Shown: one piece after another, positions 1 through 8,228 of the stretch
Position numbering within the stretch: position 1 is the stretch's first letter
How the letters are laid out: the number at the start of each line of letters is the position of its first letter
NCBI GenBank assembly: GCA_963731745.1
Contig: CAVSWT010000010.1
Coordinates: forward strand, 372,001 to 436,000
DNA length: 64,000 nucleotides
Direction: 5' to 3'
DNA from: CAVSWT01 sp963731745
GTDB taxonomy: Bacteria > Bacteroidota > Ignavibacteria > Ignavibacteriales > Ignavibacteriaceae
Notes under the pieces: generated by a model
Database searches by the model: none
The model's input: only the letters and a program-made list of their open reading frames with translations
Told to the model about the DNA's origin: nothing
Made by a program: the position numbers and the translations under genes

Positions 1-605
1 TTCCATGACTGACCACCATCAGTTGATTTCCAGCCTATCTCAAAATATTTACCGGCTTTAATCGTTCTATGTTTAGCAGAGCCTCCTAGACCTAAATAAA
101 TTAAATTGGAATTTGCAGGGTGAACATAAACAGAAGATAAATTTGTTTCTCGCCTATTTTTTTGATTCAATATTGGAAATCCATTACCGCCTAAATATTT
201 CCAGCTTTCACCACTATCAGTTGACTTAAACGGGCCAGCCCCAGTTGCTGCCCAAACAGTATGAGGATTTGATGGATCGATATCAACTCCACAAACTTGA
301 AAATTAAATATTTTGTTAGATCCCAATTCTCCCATTGGTCTAACCCAGCTTTTGCCTCCATCAGTTGACTTGAATAATCCGCCATTATCAGATCCGACAA
401 AAACTATATTGGGATTTGATGGATGGACTGCAATTTCATTGCTCCAGCCACCTCCACCGGTTCCGAGATAATTTATTTTTTTATTTGGATCAAATGAGGA
501 ATGAATTGGATTCTGAATTTTAGCATTCTCGTCATTCTCAACGAAAAATAAATAATAGCTTAGTGATGTGAAAATTAGTATTAGAAAAACTGAAACTTTA
601 ATCAT
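1..605 (-). CDS. Exported Asp-box (BNR/sortilin-like) repeat protein, C-terminal part outside window
   Basis: The minus-strand frame from an ATG at 603-605 stays open to the left edge for 201 codons, so the gene is truncated by the window. Residues 1-22 form a hydrophobic stretch (MIKVSVFLILIFTSLSYYLF), a signal peptide or signal anchor. Three Asp-box repeats of the form S-x-D-x-G-x-S-W are visible near residues 80-87, 128-135 and 194-201 (STDGGKSW, STDSGESW, STDGGQSW). They alternate with VHPSNPNIVFVG-like and VDPSNPHTVWAA-like strands typical of BNR/VPS10-type beta-propellers. In this phylum such proteins are usually secreted and often carry a type IX sorting domain, but that end is not visible. 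The substrate cannot be inferred. The repeat class is certain, the function is not. Confidence 0.8.
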   Translation of the reverse strand, partial: MIKVSVFLILIFTSLSYYLFFVENDENAKIQNPIHSSFDPNKKINYLGTGGGGWSNEIAVHPSNPNIVFVGSDNGGLFKSTDGGKSWVRPMGELGSNKIFNFQVCGVDIDPSNPHTVWAATGAGPFKSTDSGESWKYLGGNGFPILNQKNRRETNLSSVYVHPANSNLIYLGLGGSAKHRTIKAGKYFEIGWKSTDGGQSW

Positions 606-670
606 ATCGAATAAAATATAATAGCTGACTTAAATCTGGTAGATACTTTTTAAATACTGCTCAATTAAAA

Positions 671-700
671 AATAAAAAAGCCCTCTTTATATAAAAGGGC
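671..700 (-). terminator. Rho-independent terminator after tRNA-Pro
   Basis: Read on the minus strand, GCCCTTTTATATAAAGAGGGC forms a short hairpin (GCCCT/AGGGC at the ends) followed by TTTTTTATTTTTT. It lies 9 bases past the 3' end of tRNA-Pro and probably ends the merR/tRNA transcript. Confidence 0.7.
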
Positions 701-708
701 CGTTTCAG

Positions 709-782
709 TCGGAACGGTGGGATTTGAACCCACGACCACCTGAACCCCATTCAGGTACGCTACCGGGCTGCGCCACGTTCCG
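709..782 (-). tRNA. tRNA-Pro (anticodon GGG)
   Basis: Cloverleaf on the minus strand. The acceptor stem is CGGAACG/CGTTCCG, the T-arm reads GTGGGTTCAAATCCCAC, and the anticodon stem CCTGA/TCAGG encloses the loop ATGGGGT with anticodon GGG. The discriminator base is A. The genomic sequence continues with CT, so CCA is not encoded. It starts 6 bases after the end of the MerR-family gene, so the two are likely co-transcribed. Confidence 0.95.
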
Positions 783-788
783 ATTATT

Positions 789-1193
789 TTAAAGCTTTGC
801 AAGAAGTATTTGCAAAAAATTCTTAATTTCCTCTAAGTCTTTTTTAATTGAAGGCTTATCCTTTTTAACTTCAACGTTAATAGGAGATTCATTATGATTT
901 CCTGAGTTCTCAATTTCAGCAACTAAACTTAATTGCTCCTCGGTTACACTACCATTGTCTAATATGTTTTTTGCACCTTCAATAGTGTATTTTTGATCGC
1001 GAAGCAAGTTTTTAATTTGAAGTATGAGCTTTATATCCTTATTGGTATATATTCTATTTCCTGCCCTATTCTTCTGAGGTTTCAATTGTTCAAACTCAGT
1101 TTCCCAATATCTAAGAACATATTGTTCAACTTCAGTGATTTTACTTACTTCACTAATTGAGTAGTAAAGCTTTTTAATTGAAAGATCTTTCAT
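789..1193 (-). CDS. MerR-family transcriptional regulator
   Basis: A 134-residue protein. Residues about 9-75 are a typical MerR winged-helix domain: YYSISEVSKITEV, then YVLRYWETEFEQLKP, then RIYTNKDIKLILQIKNLL. This is the subgroup with the RYWE/FxQLxP core found throughout Bacteroidota and Chlorobi. The C-terminal 60 residues are charged and helical with no metal-binding cysteines, so it is not a metal- or redox-sensing MerR of the SoxR/CueR type. It would bind DNA as a dimer; effector and targets are unknown. It starts with ATG at 1191-1193 and directly precedes tRNA-Pro on the same strand. Confidence 0.9.
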   Translation of the reverse strand: MKDLSIKKLYYSISEVSKITEVEQYVLRYWETEFEQLKPQKNRAGNRIYTNKDIKLILQIKNLLRDQKYTIEGAKNILDNGSVTEEQLSLVAEIENSGNHNESPINVEVKKDKPSIKKDLEEIKNFLQILLAKL

Positions 1194-1285
1194 GCTAACT
1201 CAAAATTGTTCACAAGAAAAATAATTAATCGAGTTTTTAATAGCAAGCTTAAAGTGATTAAATAAATATTTGCTTTAAATGACTT

Positions 1286-1969
1286 CTATAATTGGTTCTC
1301 TTTGCTAATAATATCGATTAGCTCAGCAATATCAATTAATTCGAAATCAGCATTATGAGCATCAGTATCAAAAGTATCTCCATACCTTGCAAAAGCAGTT
1401 TTCATTCCAAGTTTTGCAGCTCCCAGTATGTCTCTTTCTGCCCAATCGCCTACCATTAAAGCCTCGTTTGGCTTTACATTTAGCTTATCCAAAATCAATT
1501 GAAAAGGTTCGGGGTTCGGCTTTCTTTTTCCGGTATCTTCAAAAGTCACAACGGCATCGACAATGTGATGAAAATTTAAGTAAGCCAATCTCAGCCAGGC
1601 TTCTTTGGTTGGCGCATCCGAAACTATACCCATTTTAATCCCCATCTTAAGGAGTTTATTTAATGTAGAATATACATGCGGATAAGGAATTAATGCGGCT
1701 TCCCTAGCCCTTCTATAAGCAACAATACCCGCAGAAAGAATTTTATAATCAACTTTGTTTAAAACCCGATTCAAAAATTCGTCGAAAACTTGTTGGTATT
1801 CAATGCCCTGCTCTTTATATATTTCGTCAATTATTTTACTTGCAACTTCTGGAGTTACTTCTAAACCAGCATCCACCATAGCTGGAATTGCCTCTTCTAT
1901 CGCTCTTCTTTTCATTTTCATGAAGTCCACAAGTGTATTATCGAGATCAAATATTACTGCTTTTATCAC
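1286..1969 (-). CDS. HAD-superfamily hydrolase
   Basis: A 227-residue HAD phosphatase-like protein. Motif I is FDLDNTL (nucleophile D8, acid D10), motif II is VSDAPT near residue 117, motif III is the lysine in GKRKPNPEPF near 150, and motif IV is GDWAERDILGA near 174. A helical cap lies between motifs I and II, as in the subfamily I phosphoglycolate phosphatase / haloacid dehalogenase group. Substrate cannot be assigned; phosphorylated small molecules are usual. The start is GTG (complement of 1967-1969) with AAAGGAAAG upstream. The gene lies one base after aroQ in the same operon (order of transcription: the 90-aa protein, aroQ, then this). Confidence 0.85.
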   Translation of the reverse strand: MIKAVIFDLDNTLVDFMKMKRRAIEEAIPAMVDAGLEVTPEVASKIIDEIYKEQGIEYQQVFDEFLNRVLNKVDYKILSAGIVAYRRAREAALIPYPHVYSTLNKLLKMGIKMGIVSDAPTKEAWLRLAYLNFHHIVDAVVTFEDTGKRKPNPEPFQLILDKLNVKPNEALMVGDWAERDILGAAKLGMKTAFARYGDTFDTDAHNADFELIDIAELIDIISKENQL

Positions 1970-1970
1970 T

Positions 1971-2417
1971 TTAATTCTTTCCTTTGTTATTATTTTCTAT
2001 TAATTTTATTAGAGTGTAAACCCCCGCCACATAACTTATTACTTTAAAACCTGATATGTAACCATCACATCCTGAAGCAGTTATTAAAGATTGCCTAAAA
2101 TTTTCACGATTAACTAAATGAGATAAATGAACTTCAACTTTCTTTAAAATTGAATCAGTCAGCGCATCTCTAATAGCCACAGACGTATGAGCATAACCAC
2201 CTGGATTTATTAAAATCCCGTCGAAATTATTTTTTGCATTTTGAATCTTGTCAATTAACTCGCCTTCCAAGTTAGATTGAAAAAAGACAAATGAAATATT
2301 CTTAAATTCGTCTTCTAAAAGATTCTTAATATTTTCTAAAGTAATTGTTCCATAGTGAGTTTCATCTCTTGCTCCAAGCAAATTTAGATTCGGCCCATTT
2401 AGAACTAATATCTTCAT
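1971..2417 (-). CDS. aroQ: 3-dehydroquinate dehydratase, type II
   Basis: 148 residues, normal length for the dodecameric type II enzyme that dehydrates 3-dehydroquinate to 3-dehydroshikimate in the shikimate pathway. Recognised by the N-terminal LVLNGPNLNLLGARDETHYG block with the catalytic Arg and Tyr, the INPGGYAHTSVAIRDAL block near 70-86, and VEVHLSHLVNRENFRQS near 94-110 with the catalytic His. The last block is slightly unusual (family consensus is closer to HLSNIHAREEFR). The ATG overlaps the stop of the upstream 90-aa gene by an ATGA, so the two are translationally coupled. Confidence 0.95.
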   Translation of the reverse strand: MKILVLNGPNLNLLGARDETHYGTITLENIKNLLEDEFKNISFVFFQSNLEGELIDKIQNAKNNFDGILINPGGYAHTSVAIRDALTDSILKKVEVHLSHLVNRENFRQSLITASGCDGYISGFKVISYVAGVYTLIKLIENNNKGKN

Positions 2418-2686
2418 TTTTCCTCCGTCATTTCTTCAATGACTTCCCTTAGTTTGGGTGATAAGTAAATTTCATCTGCACCCAATTCCTTTAGTGCCGC
2501 AGAAAGTATCATCACTTTTCTTTGGAGATTTGCTAATTTATTTATTACTATTACTTTACTTTCTTTTAGAAGACAGTATCCTCCTTTAAAATCACCTTTT
2601 TCAAACCTAACTTCTGCACCTAATTGAGATGCCACAATTTTTAATTCCTGGATGAGGTCTTCAAATTCTTTTTCTTTAATTTTCAT
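2414..2686 (-). CDS. Conserved small protein of unknown function, coupled to aroQ
   Basis: 90 residues, acidic and lysine-rich, with no signal peptide, membrane segment or cysteine pair beyond a single Cys. An N-terminal helical stretch (EFEDLIQELKIVASQLG) is followed by a strand-like block (VRFEKGDFKGGYCLLKESKVIVINK), then a helix ending ELGADEIYLSPKLREVIEE. I do not recognise a named family. The position first in an operon with aroQ (4-base overlap) and the HAD gene suggests a cytosolic housekeeping role; this is inference only. Confidence 0.7.
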   Translation of the reverse strand: MKIKEKEFEDLIQELKIVASQLGAEVRFEKGDFKGGYCLLKESKVIVINKLANLQRKVMILSAALKELGADEIYLSPKLREVIEEMTEEK

Positions 2687-3206
2687 TTTGTTTCTCAGTG
2701 ACTTTTAGAGGTTGAAATATTACGAAATAGATAATTGAAAAATATGCAAAAAGTTCCATTAATGGGAATCCAGCAAGTGAAGTAAATCTTTTTATTATCA
2801 AATTGACCACGTTGTTAACAACAAAAGATGCTGAACTCAATTCTTGTACCATTTTATAATCAATTGTCATTAAGTATATTTCGAATGGAAACGTTAAAAA
2901 AATTATTATAGTAATGATGAGTAACCAGCCGTTTTGTTTTAATTTGTATTTTGTTGTGGTGATAAAAATAAGATAGGCAATTATAAAAATTAAATAACAG
3001 ATTGCTGTTGTTTCAATGGCGATTAAAAAAATATTGAAAAATGCAAACAAATTTTCCTGCGAATAAATACTTTTAACAACAAATTCATTAGGTTCAAAAA
3101 GTTGATATGAAAGGCTTAATCTGAGAAGATATGTTCCGGTCCAAATCATTCCAGATACAGCTGAAATATAAAGAAAAATTTTAGTAAGAAGTTTCTCTTT
3201 TTGCAT
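2676..3206 (-). CDS. Integral membrane protein of unknown function
   Basis: About 176 residues from the ATG at 3204-3206 (MQKEKLLTK). A longer in-frame start at 3275 would overlap the divergent Ppx/GppA gene and add a hydrophobic non-conserved leader, so I prefer the inner start. Four hydrophobic helices are visible, around residues 8-30, 52-80, 92-112 and 150-168, separated by short polar loops. There is no recognisable motif. Its 3' end overlaps the start of the aroQ-linked 90-aa gene by 11 bases, so it probably heads that operon. Confidence 0.6.
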   Translation of the reverse strand: MQKEKLLTKIFLYISAVSGMIWTGTYLLRLSLSYQLFEPNEFVVKSIYSQENLFAFFNIFLIAIETTAICYLIFIIAYLIFITTTKYKLKQNGWLLIITIIIFLTFPFEIYLMTIDYKMVQELSSASFVVNNVVNLIIKRFTSLAGFPLMELFAYFSIIYFVIFQPLKVTEKQNEN

Positions 3207-3246
3207 ATAATTTATATTATTAAGAAAATTAAAATAAAAAAAAATT

Positions 3247-4170
3247 ATGACTATTGCTTCAATTGATATTGGCACAAATACGGTTCTCTTGCTGATTGCA
3301 GAGATTAATATTCATCAAAAAACTTTTAAAACAGTTCTAAATGAACAACGAATTCCAAGGATTGGCAAAGGTTTATCCCCTGGAAAAGATATATCAAAAG
3401 AAAAAATTCTTGCATTACTTCAGATTCTTAAAGAATACCAGCAGTTCATAAAGAAATATGATTGCGATACGGTTTTAGTCACCGGGACAAATGCCCTTAG
3501 GATTGCAGCAAACTCTCAACAAATTAAAAATTTAATTAAGTCTGAATTTGGATATGATACAAACATTATTTCCGGTGAGGATGAAGCTAAGCTTTCTTTT
3601 CTTGGAGCTACAGGAATAAATAAAAATAATAAAAGTTTAATGATAGATATTGGCGGAGGAAGTACAGAAATAACTTATGGAAAAGGGGATGAGATTTTAT
3701 TTAATAAAAGTTTTAATGTTGGAGTAGTAAGCGGCACTGAAAATTATTTAGTTGACGATCCACCGGCAAAATTTCAAATTAAAAAATTCATTTCTCATAT
3801 AGAAAATACTTTTAATGAATTCAAAAATGAAAATAGTTTTGACGCTGAAGAGATTATTGCAATAGCTGGAACCCCCACCACACTTGCCTGCATTCAGCAA
3901 AATTTGCAAGAATATGATGAAGAAATTATCGAGGGTAGTACGTTACTTACGAGTGATATAAAATTATTGATGGATGAATTGTCAACTATGGATTCACTTG
4001 AAATAAAAAATAAATACCGTTCTATTGTAAGCGGCCGTGAAGATGTATTATTAGCCGGCACTATAATTCTATACAAGATTTTGGAAATATTTAATATTAA
4101 TTCAGTAAAAGTTAGTACTAAAGGAATACGTTATGGTGCAATTGAAAAATTTATTGCTGACAATCTTTAA
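3247..4170 (+). CDS. Exopolyphosphatase / pppGpp phosphohydrolase family (Ppx/GppA)
   Basis: 307 residues, the short single-module form of the ASKHA-fold Ppx/GppA family that hydrolyses polyphosphate or the gamma/5' phosphate of pppGpp. The phosphate-1 loop is SIDIGTNTVLLLIAEI (residues 4-19). Next come VLVTGTNALRIAAN, SGEDEAKLSFLGA (catalytic Glu region) and the phosphate-2 loop IDIGGGSTEI near 131-140. Polyphosphate versus pppGpp preference cannot be read from sequence. It is the only plus-strand gene in this part and is divergent from the membrane protein, with about 40 bases between starts. Its end overlaps the 3' end of nadB by 4 bases, tail to tail. Confidence 0.9.
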   Translation: MTIASIDIGTNTVLLLIAEINIHQKTFKTVLNEQRIPRIGKGLSPGKDISKEKILALLQILKEYQQFIKKYDCDTVLVTGTNALRIAANSQQIKNLIKSEFGYDTNIISGEDEAKLSFLGATGINKNNKSLMIDIGGGSTEITYGKGDEILFNKSFNVGVVSGTENYLVDDPPAKFQIKKFISHIENTFNEFKNENSFDAEEIIAIAGTPTTLACIQQNLQEYDEEIIEGSTLLTSDIKLLMDELSTMDSLEIKNKYRSIVSGREDVLLAGTIILYKILEIFNINSVKVSTKGIRYGAIEKFIADNL

Positions 4171-5792
4171 GGGTTTATATTCTGCAAGATTGTGTCCTTA
4201 GCTTCTTCATTGGGTAAGATTTTTAAGTAGTCCAAAGTATAGTGCAATCCCCTGCTCTCTTTTCTCATTTTAGCTGATTTAATTATGGCATGAGCACAAG
4301 TAGTCATATTTCTTAATTCTAAAATGCCTTCAAAGATTTTTGTTTTTTTATAAAGATCTTCTGATTCAATAAAAATATTGTGAATTCTGCGAGAAGCTCT
4401 TTCCAATCGTAAATTTGATCTGACGATTCCAACATAATCCCACATTATTTGTTTGATCTCTTTAATGCTGTGGGTAATTAAAACTTTTTCATCTGAAGAT
4501 AGTACACCGGAATCATCCCAACCCGGTATATCTGGTATAGTTGAATTATAATTGGAAAGAAATTCTTTCAAATTTACAGATGCTCTGTAGGCGAATACAA
4601 CTGCCTCTAACAACGAGTTGCTTGCAAGTCTATTTGCACCATGAACTCCTGTCATAGATACTTCTCCGCAAGCATACAGTCCATTTAAGGATGTTCTGGC
4701 GAATTCATCCACTATAACTCCACCGCAGGCATAATGGGCTGCCGGTACTACAGGTATAAAATCGGTTGATATATCTATTCCAACTTTCAAGCAATTTGAA
4801 TAGATATGAGGAAAATGTTCTAGTATCTCATTTTTATTTTTATGAGTCACATCCAGATAAACGAAATCATCCCCTCTCTTCTTTAATTCATTATCAATTG
4901 CTCTTGCCACAATATCTCTCGGAGCAAGCTCTTTTCTCTTATCATACTTTTCCATAAATGCAGCACCATCTTTTGTCCTTAATATGCCTCCAAATCCTCT
5001 TACAGCTTCCGAAATCAAAAATGATGGTGACGAAGAACCATTTGATTTATTCTCAGTATATAATGAAGTAGGATGAAATTGGATAAATTCCATATTCCCA
5101 AGTTTTGCTCCCGCTCTATAAGCCATTGCAAAGCCGTCACCTGAAGCAATGACCGGGTTGGTAGTATGCTGATAAACCTGTCCCATACCTCCAGTTGCCA
5201 GCAAAGTAGCTTTAGAAGATATTTTAAATACTTCATTTTTGTTTGTATCTAGAATATATGCACCCCAACAATTTCGATTTTCAAGTTTAGAGCTTCTTAG
5301 TTTTTCTATGTGATGTTCAGTTATCAAATCAATTGCTGAAGTATTTTCTATAACCTCAATATTTATATTAGAATTAACAGCTTCAATTAATGCTCTTTCA
5401 ATTTCCTTTCCAGTTAAATCTGCTGCATGAAGAATTCTTGCCATGGAATGGCCGCCTTCTCTAACTAAATCGAACTCCCCATTCTTTTTAGTGAATTTGG
5501 TTCCAATTTCAACAAGATCATAAATTCTCTGGGGACCTTCTTGAACCATTATTTCTACGTGTTTCAGATTACAGAGCCCTGCTCCCGCAATAATTGTGTC
5601 ACTCACATGATTTTCGAATGAATCATTCTGACTGATTACTGAAGCAATCCCGCCCTGGGCATAATTAGTATTGGATTCTGATTTATTCTTTTTAGTCACT
5701 ACAATTACCTTTGCAAACTCAGCAATTTTTAATGCTGAAAATAAGCCGGCAATCCCGCTGCCAATTATTAAAACATCAGTTTGTCGATCCAT
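4167..5792 (-). CDS. nadB: L-aspartate oxidase
   Basis: 541 residues, full length. An FAD-dependent enzyme that oxidises L-aspartate to iminoaspartate, the first step of de novo NAD synthesis. The Rossmann FAD motif is VLIIGSGIAGLFSALK (7-22), followed by NYAQGGIASVIS and GGHSMARILHAADLTGKEIE. Then come FHPTSLY, the RGFGGILRTKDG and LAPRDIVARAID blocks, HYACGGV, and the C-terminal FAD-contact GEVSMTGVHGANRLASNSLLEA. The NSLLEAVVF ending of that block and overall length favour NadB over fumarate reductase/SdhA. nadA and nadC are not in the window. One base overlaps the aminotransferase gene upstream. Confidence 0.95.
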   Translation of the reverse strand: MDRQTDVLIIGSGIAGLFSALKIAEFAKVIVVTKKNKSESNTNYAQGGIASVISQNDSFENHVSDTIIAGAGLCNLKHVEIMVQEGPQRIYDLVEIGTKFTKKNGEFDLVREGGHSMARILHAADLTGKEIERALIEAVNSNINIEVIENTSAIDLITEHHIEKLRSSKLENRNCWGAYILDTNKNEVFKISSKATLLATGGMGQVYQHTTNPVIASGDGFAMAYRAGAKLGNMEFIQFHPTSLYTENKSNGSSSPSFLISEAVRGFGGILRTKDGAAFMEKYDKRKELAPRDIVARAIDNELKKRGDDFVYLDVTHKNKNEILEHFPHIYSNCLKVGIDISTDFIPVVPAAHYACGGVIVDEFARTSLNGLYACGEVSMTGVHGANRLASNSLLEAVVFAYRASVNLKEFLSNYNSTIPDIPGWDDSGVLSSDEKVLITHSIKEIKQIMWDYVGIVRSNLRLERASRRIHNIFIESEDLYKKTKIFEGILELRNMTTCAHAIIKSAKMRKESRGLHYTLDYLKILPNEEAKDTILQNINP

Positions 5793-6973
5793 TATTTGCT
5801 TATTGTTTTAAGAGTTTCGTGAAAATTATATAGAAAAAAATCTATATCATTTTTAGTTATAATTAAAGGCGGGAGCAATCTAATTACCGTTTCATTTGTA
5901 CAATTGGCAAGTACTCTTCTTTCACGAAGATTTTCTACGATCTTATTTCCATTATAAAATAAATCAATACCCACCATCAATCCTTTGCCGCGAATTTCTT
6001 TAATATCATTGGGAAAGATTTTTTGTAATTCGTTCAATTGCTCTATTAAATAAATGCCATGTTCCGCAACTTGCTCCATCAATCCATTCTCAAATACTTC
6101 CTCAAGAACAACTTTGCCTGCAGCACAGCTTATAGGATTTCCGCCAAATGTAGTTCCATGTTTTCCGACTTCAAAAACAGTTTCTAATTCCGAAGAAATA
6201 AGAATTGCGCCTAAAGGTAACCCGCCTCCAATAGCTTTTGCACTCACAATTATATCAGGTTTAACACTAAAATGATCGTGTGAAAAAGGAAGTCCGGTTC
6301 TACCAATTCCGCATTGAATTTCATCAGAAACTATTAAAAAATCAAATTTACTTTTTAGTTCATTCAGCCGTGAAATAAAATTTTGAGACACTACATTAAT
6401 ACCGCCTTCACCTTGAATAAATTCGATAAATATTCCGGCAGTGTCAGCATCAACTTTATTATTTAAATCATCAACGTCATTAAAATTTATTTGATCGATG
6501 TTAGGTAAAAGCGGTTCAAATCCTTTACGGTATTTCATTCGTGCAGTAAGGCTCATAGCACCATAAGTTCTGCCATGAAATGAGTTTGTAAGAGAATATA
6601 TTTTTTTATTCGGACCGTATTTTTTTCGAATTAATTTAATAGCTCCTTCAATTGATTCCGTTCCACTATTACTCAAAAATACTTTACTCATTTTAGAATG
6701 TTTAAGTAAAAGCTCTGCAAATTCAATTTGAATTTCAGATATGTAATTATTGGATAAATGTCCAAACTTCGCTATTTGATTACTCACAGCTTCAACAATT
6801 TTGGGATGAGCATATCCAAGCGCATTTACACCCAAGCCTGAAAAAAAATCCAGATACTTGTTTCCATTTTTATCAATAAGATGAACGCCTTGACCGAATT
6901 TAATTTCGATTGGAATTCTATTATATGTGTGAATAAAGAGTTCTTTTTCTTTTTCAAAAATGTTCTGTGTCAT
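5792..6973 (-). CDS. argD: Class III aminotransferase, acetylornithine/ornithine type
   Basis: 393 residues, normal for the fold-type I PLP acetylornithine/ornithine aminotransferases. Visible are the SNSGTESIEGAIKLIRK block near 103-119, HGRTYGAMSLTA, SDEIQCGIGRTG with the PLP-ring Asp near 216, and the PLP-binding lysine in SAKAIGGGLPLGA near 245. GTTFGGNPISCAA follows. Sequence alone does not separate N-acetylornithine (ArgD) from ornithine (RocD) or related omega-amine substrates, and no other arginine gene is adjacent, so the symbol is the likeliest choice. It shares one base with nadB downstream and lies 6 bases from the zinc-ribbon membrane gene upstream. Confidence 0.85.
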   Translation of the reverse strand: MTQNIFEKEKELFIHTYNRIPIEIKFGQGVHLIDKNGNKYLDFFSGLGVNALGYAHPKIVEAVSNQIAKFGHLSNNYISEIQIEFAELLLKHSKMSKVFLSNSGTESIEGAIKLIRKKYGPNKKIYSLTNSFHGRTYGAMSLTARMKYRKGFEPLLPNIDQINFNDVDDLNNKVDADTAGIFIEFIQGEGGINVVSQNFISRLNELKSKFDFLIVSDEIQCGIGRTGLPFSHDHFSVKPDIIVSAKAIGGGLPLGAILISSELETVFEVGKHGTTFGGNPISCAAGKVVLEEVFENGLMEQVAEHGIYLIEQLNELQKIFPNDIKEIRGKGLMVGIDLFYNGNKIVENLRERRVLANCTNETVIRLLPPLIITKNDIDFFLYNFHETLKTISK

Positions 6974-6979
6974 TTTATT

Positions 6980-7684
6980 TTAGAATAATATTTTAGATGA
7001 TAAATAGAGTGAATAAAATATAATTAGGTTAGCAATTATCGCAATAGAAATTGAATAAAATAAATTTTTTGTAACTACAAAATTGCCGGATATCAACAAA
7101 AAGATGGACCATAAAATTATTAGACACTCAACACCTAACAGCGCATAAGCTATTGTTTCTTTTATAGCGAAAGGAGAAGGATTCGTGGAAAATAAATATT
7201 CTCCAAAAAGGATTAACTCGATTGGGAATAGAATTATAGCTCCAAATGCATGTGGAGTTAGTGAATAAATTGTTATTGCAAAATTATCTTTAAGTCGGTT
7301 TGATAATCCGGCACCATTTTGAATTAACTGGCTTATAAATGAAATTAAAAATACAATCAAAAGAGTGATCAATATTATAACCGTAATTTCAATAAAAATG
7401 TTGCCATGTATTTGATAATATTTTGAAGTCCAAACTGATATTAAATTTGCATCAACATAAAACTTGATTGCTACGAAAAACAAAATTAAATAGATAAAAT
7501 TTTTATGCTCTGCAAAAACTATTAGTTGAAATGCCTTTTTTGGTGACTCAATTATAAGTCCGAGGATTTTAAATAAATCAATGTTATAAACTCTATCTCT
7601 TAAATAAGTGTTGCAGTTTTTACAATTGAGCTGATAAAACGGATTTTCAGTATTACAATTGCCGCAGGTGATAGTATTTTTCAT
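6980..7684 (-). CDS. Zinc-ribbon plus Yip1-like membrane protein
   Basis: 234 residues. Residues 5-27 contain two CxxC knuckles (CGNC and CKNC), a small zinc ribbon. A cytosolic linker with an amphipathic segment (FKILGLIIESPKKAFQLIV) follows. Five hydrophobic helices lie at about 61-80, 94-117, 140-160, 173-195 and 202-225. The layout matches the Yip1-like family of bacterial membrane proteins whose function is unknown. It sits between argD and the DUF5683-like gene in a tightly packed minus-strand run. Confidence 0.7.
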   Translation of the reverse strand: MKNTITCGNCNTENPFYQLNCKNCNTYLRDRVYNIDLFKILGLIIESPKKAFQLIVFAEHKNFIYLILFFVAIKFYVDANLISVWTSKYYQIHGNIFIEITVIILITLLIVFLISFISQLIQNGAGLSNRLKDNFAITIYSLTPHAFGAIILFPIELILFGEYLFSTNPSPFAIKETIAYALLGVECLIILWSIFLLISGNFVVTKNLFYSISIAIIANLIIFYSLYLSSKILF

Positions 7685-7694
7685 AACAGATAAT

Positions 7695-8228
7695 TTAAAA
7701 TTTTAATTTAAAACCCAGCATTGGCTGATGTGTATAAAAATTTTCTGTGACATTAAAATCAAAAAGAGCTGCGTCAACATATGCATCAACTAAGTTGAGG
7801 AAATAAGCTAGTGCCATGTAAATTGTAATCAAGTCTCGTTGATCTCTAAAAAAATTTCTATTTGACTTATAAACATCCGTTAAATAACCGCTCTCTGCAT
7901 AAAGATTGGCATATTTCCAATACTTATTATTATTCCAAATCCAAGCTGCTGTTAAGCCAATTCCGATTCCCCATATAATAGGAGCCTTTATATAAGAGTG
8001 AGTATAAATTTGTCCCCAGCCTGGTATAATTGCGCTGCGTAAAACAGCACCCCATGGAGATTTTGTCCTTACATATGCAGTAGTATCTTCGTTAGAATTT
8101 GTCTCTTCTTGAATTGTACTTTGCTGAGCATTAATTGAAATCTGCAAAGTAAAAAAAATGATTGCGATTTTAATGATATGATTTGTCAATGATTTCAAAA
8201 AGTTCAAAAAGCCGTTCAAGCTCATCAT
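7695..8228 (-). CDS. DUF5683-like secreted/membrane protein
   Basis: About 178 residues from the ATG at 8226-8228. A TTG at 8187-8189 would give a more typical signal peptide (MTNHIIKIAIIFFTLQISINA) and only a 20-base overlap with the parB stop; that start is equally plausible. After the signal region comes a spacer rich in Thr/Asn. Then comes the core WGAVLRSAIIPGWGQIYTHS, with a PGWGQIY motif and hydrophobic helices, characteristic of DUF5683 proteins in Bacteroidota and Chlorobi, often next to parAB. A later helix pair contains YFLNLVDAYVDAALFDF. Function is unknown; an envelope location is inferred. Confidence 0.7.
   Translation of the reverse strand: MMSLNGFLNFLKSLTNHIIKIAIIFFTLQISINAQQSTIQEETNSNEDTTAYVRTKSPWGAVLRSAIIPGWGQIYTHSYIKAPIIWGIGIGLTAAWIWNNNKYWKYANLYAESGYLTDVYKSNRNFFRDQRDLITIYMALAYFLNLVDAYVDAALFDFNVTENFYTHQPMLGFKLKF

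Noticed and set aside
5015..5236. 73-codon frame inside nadB and similar antisense or shifted frames in aroQ, rho and folP
   Set aside because: They lie wholly inside well-conserved genes in other frames and have no ribosome-binding site or family pattern.
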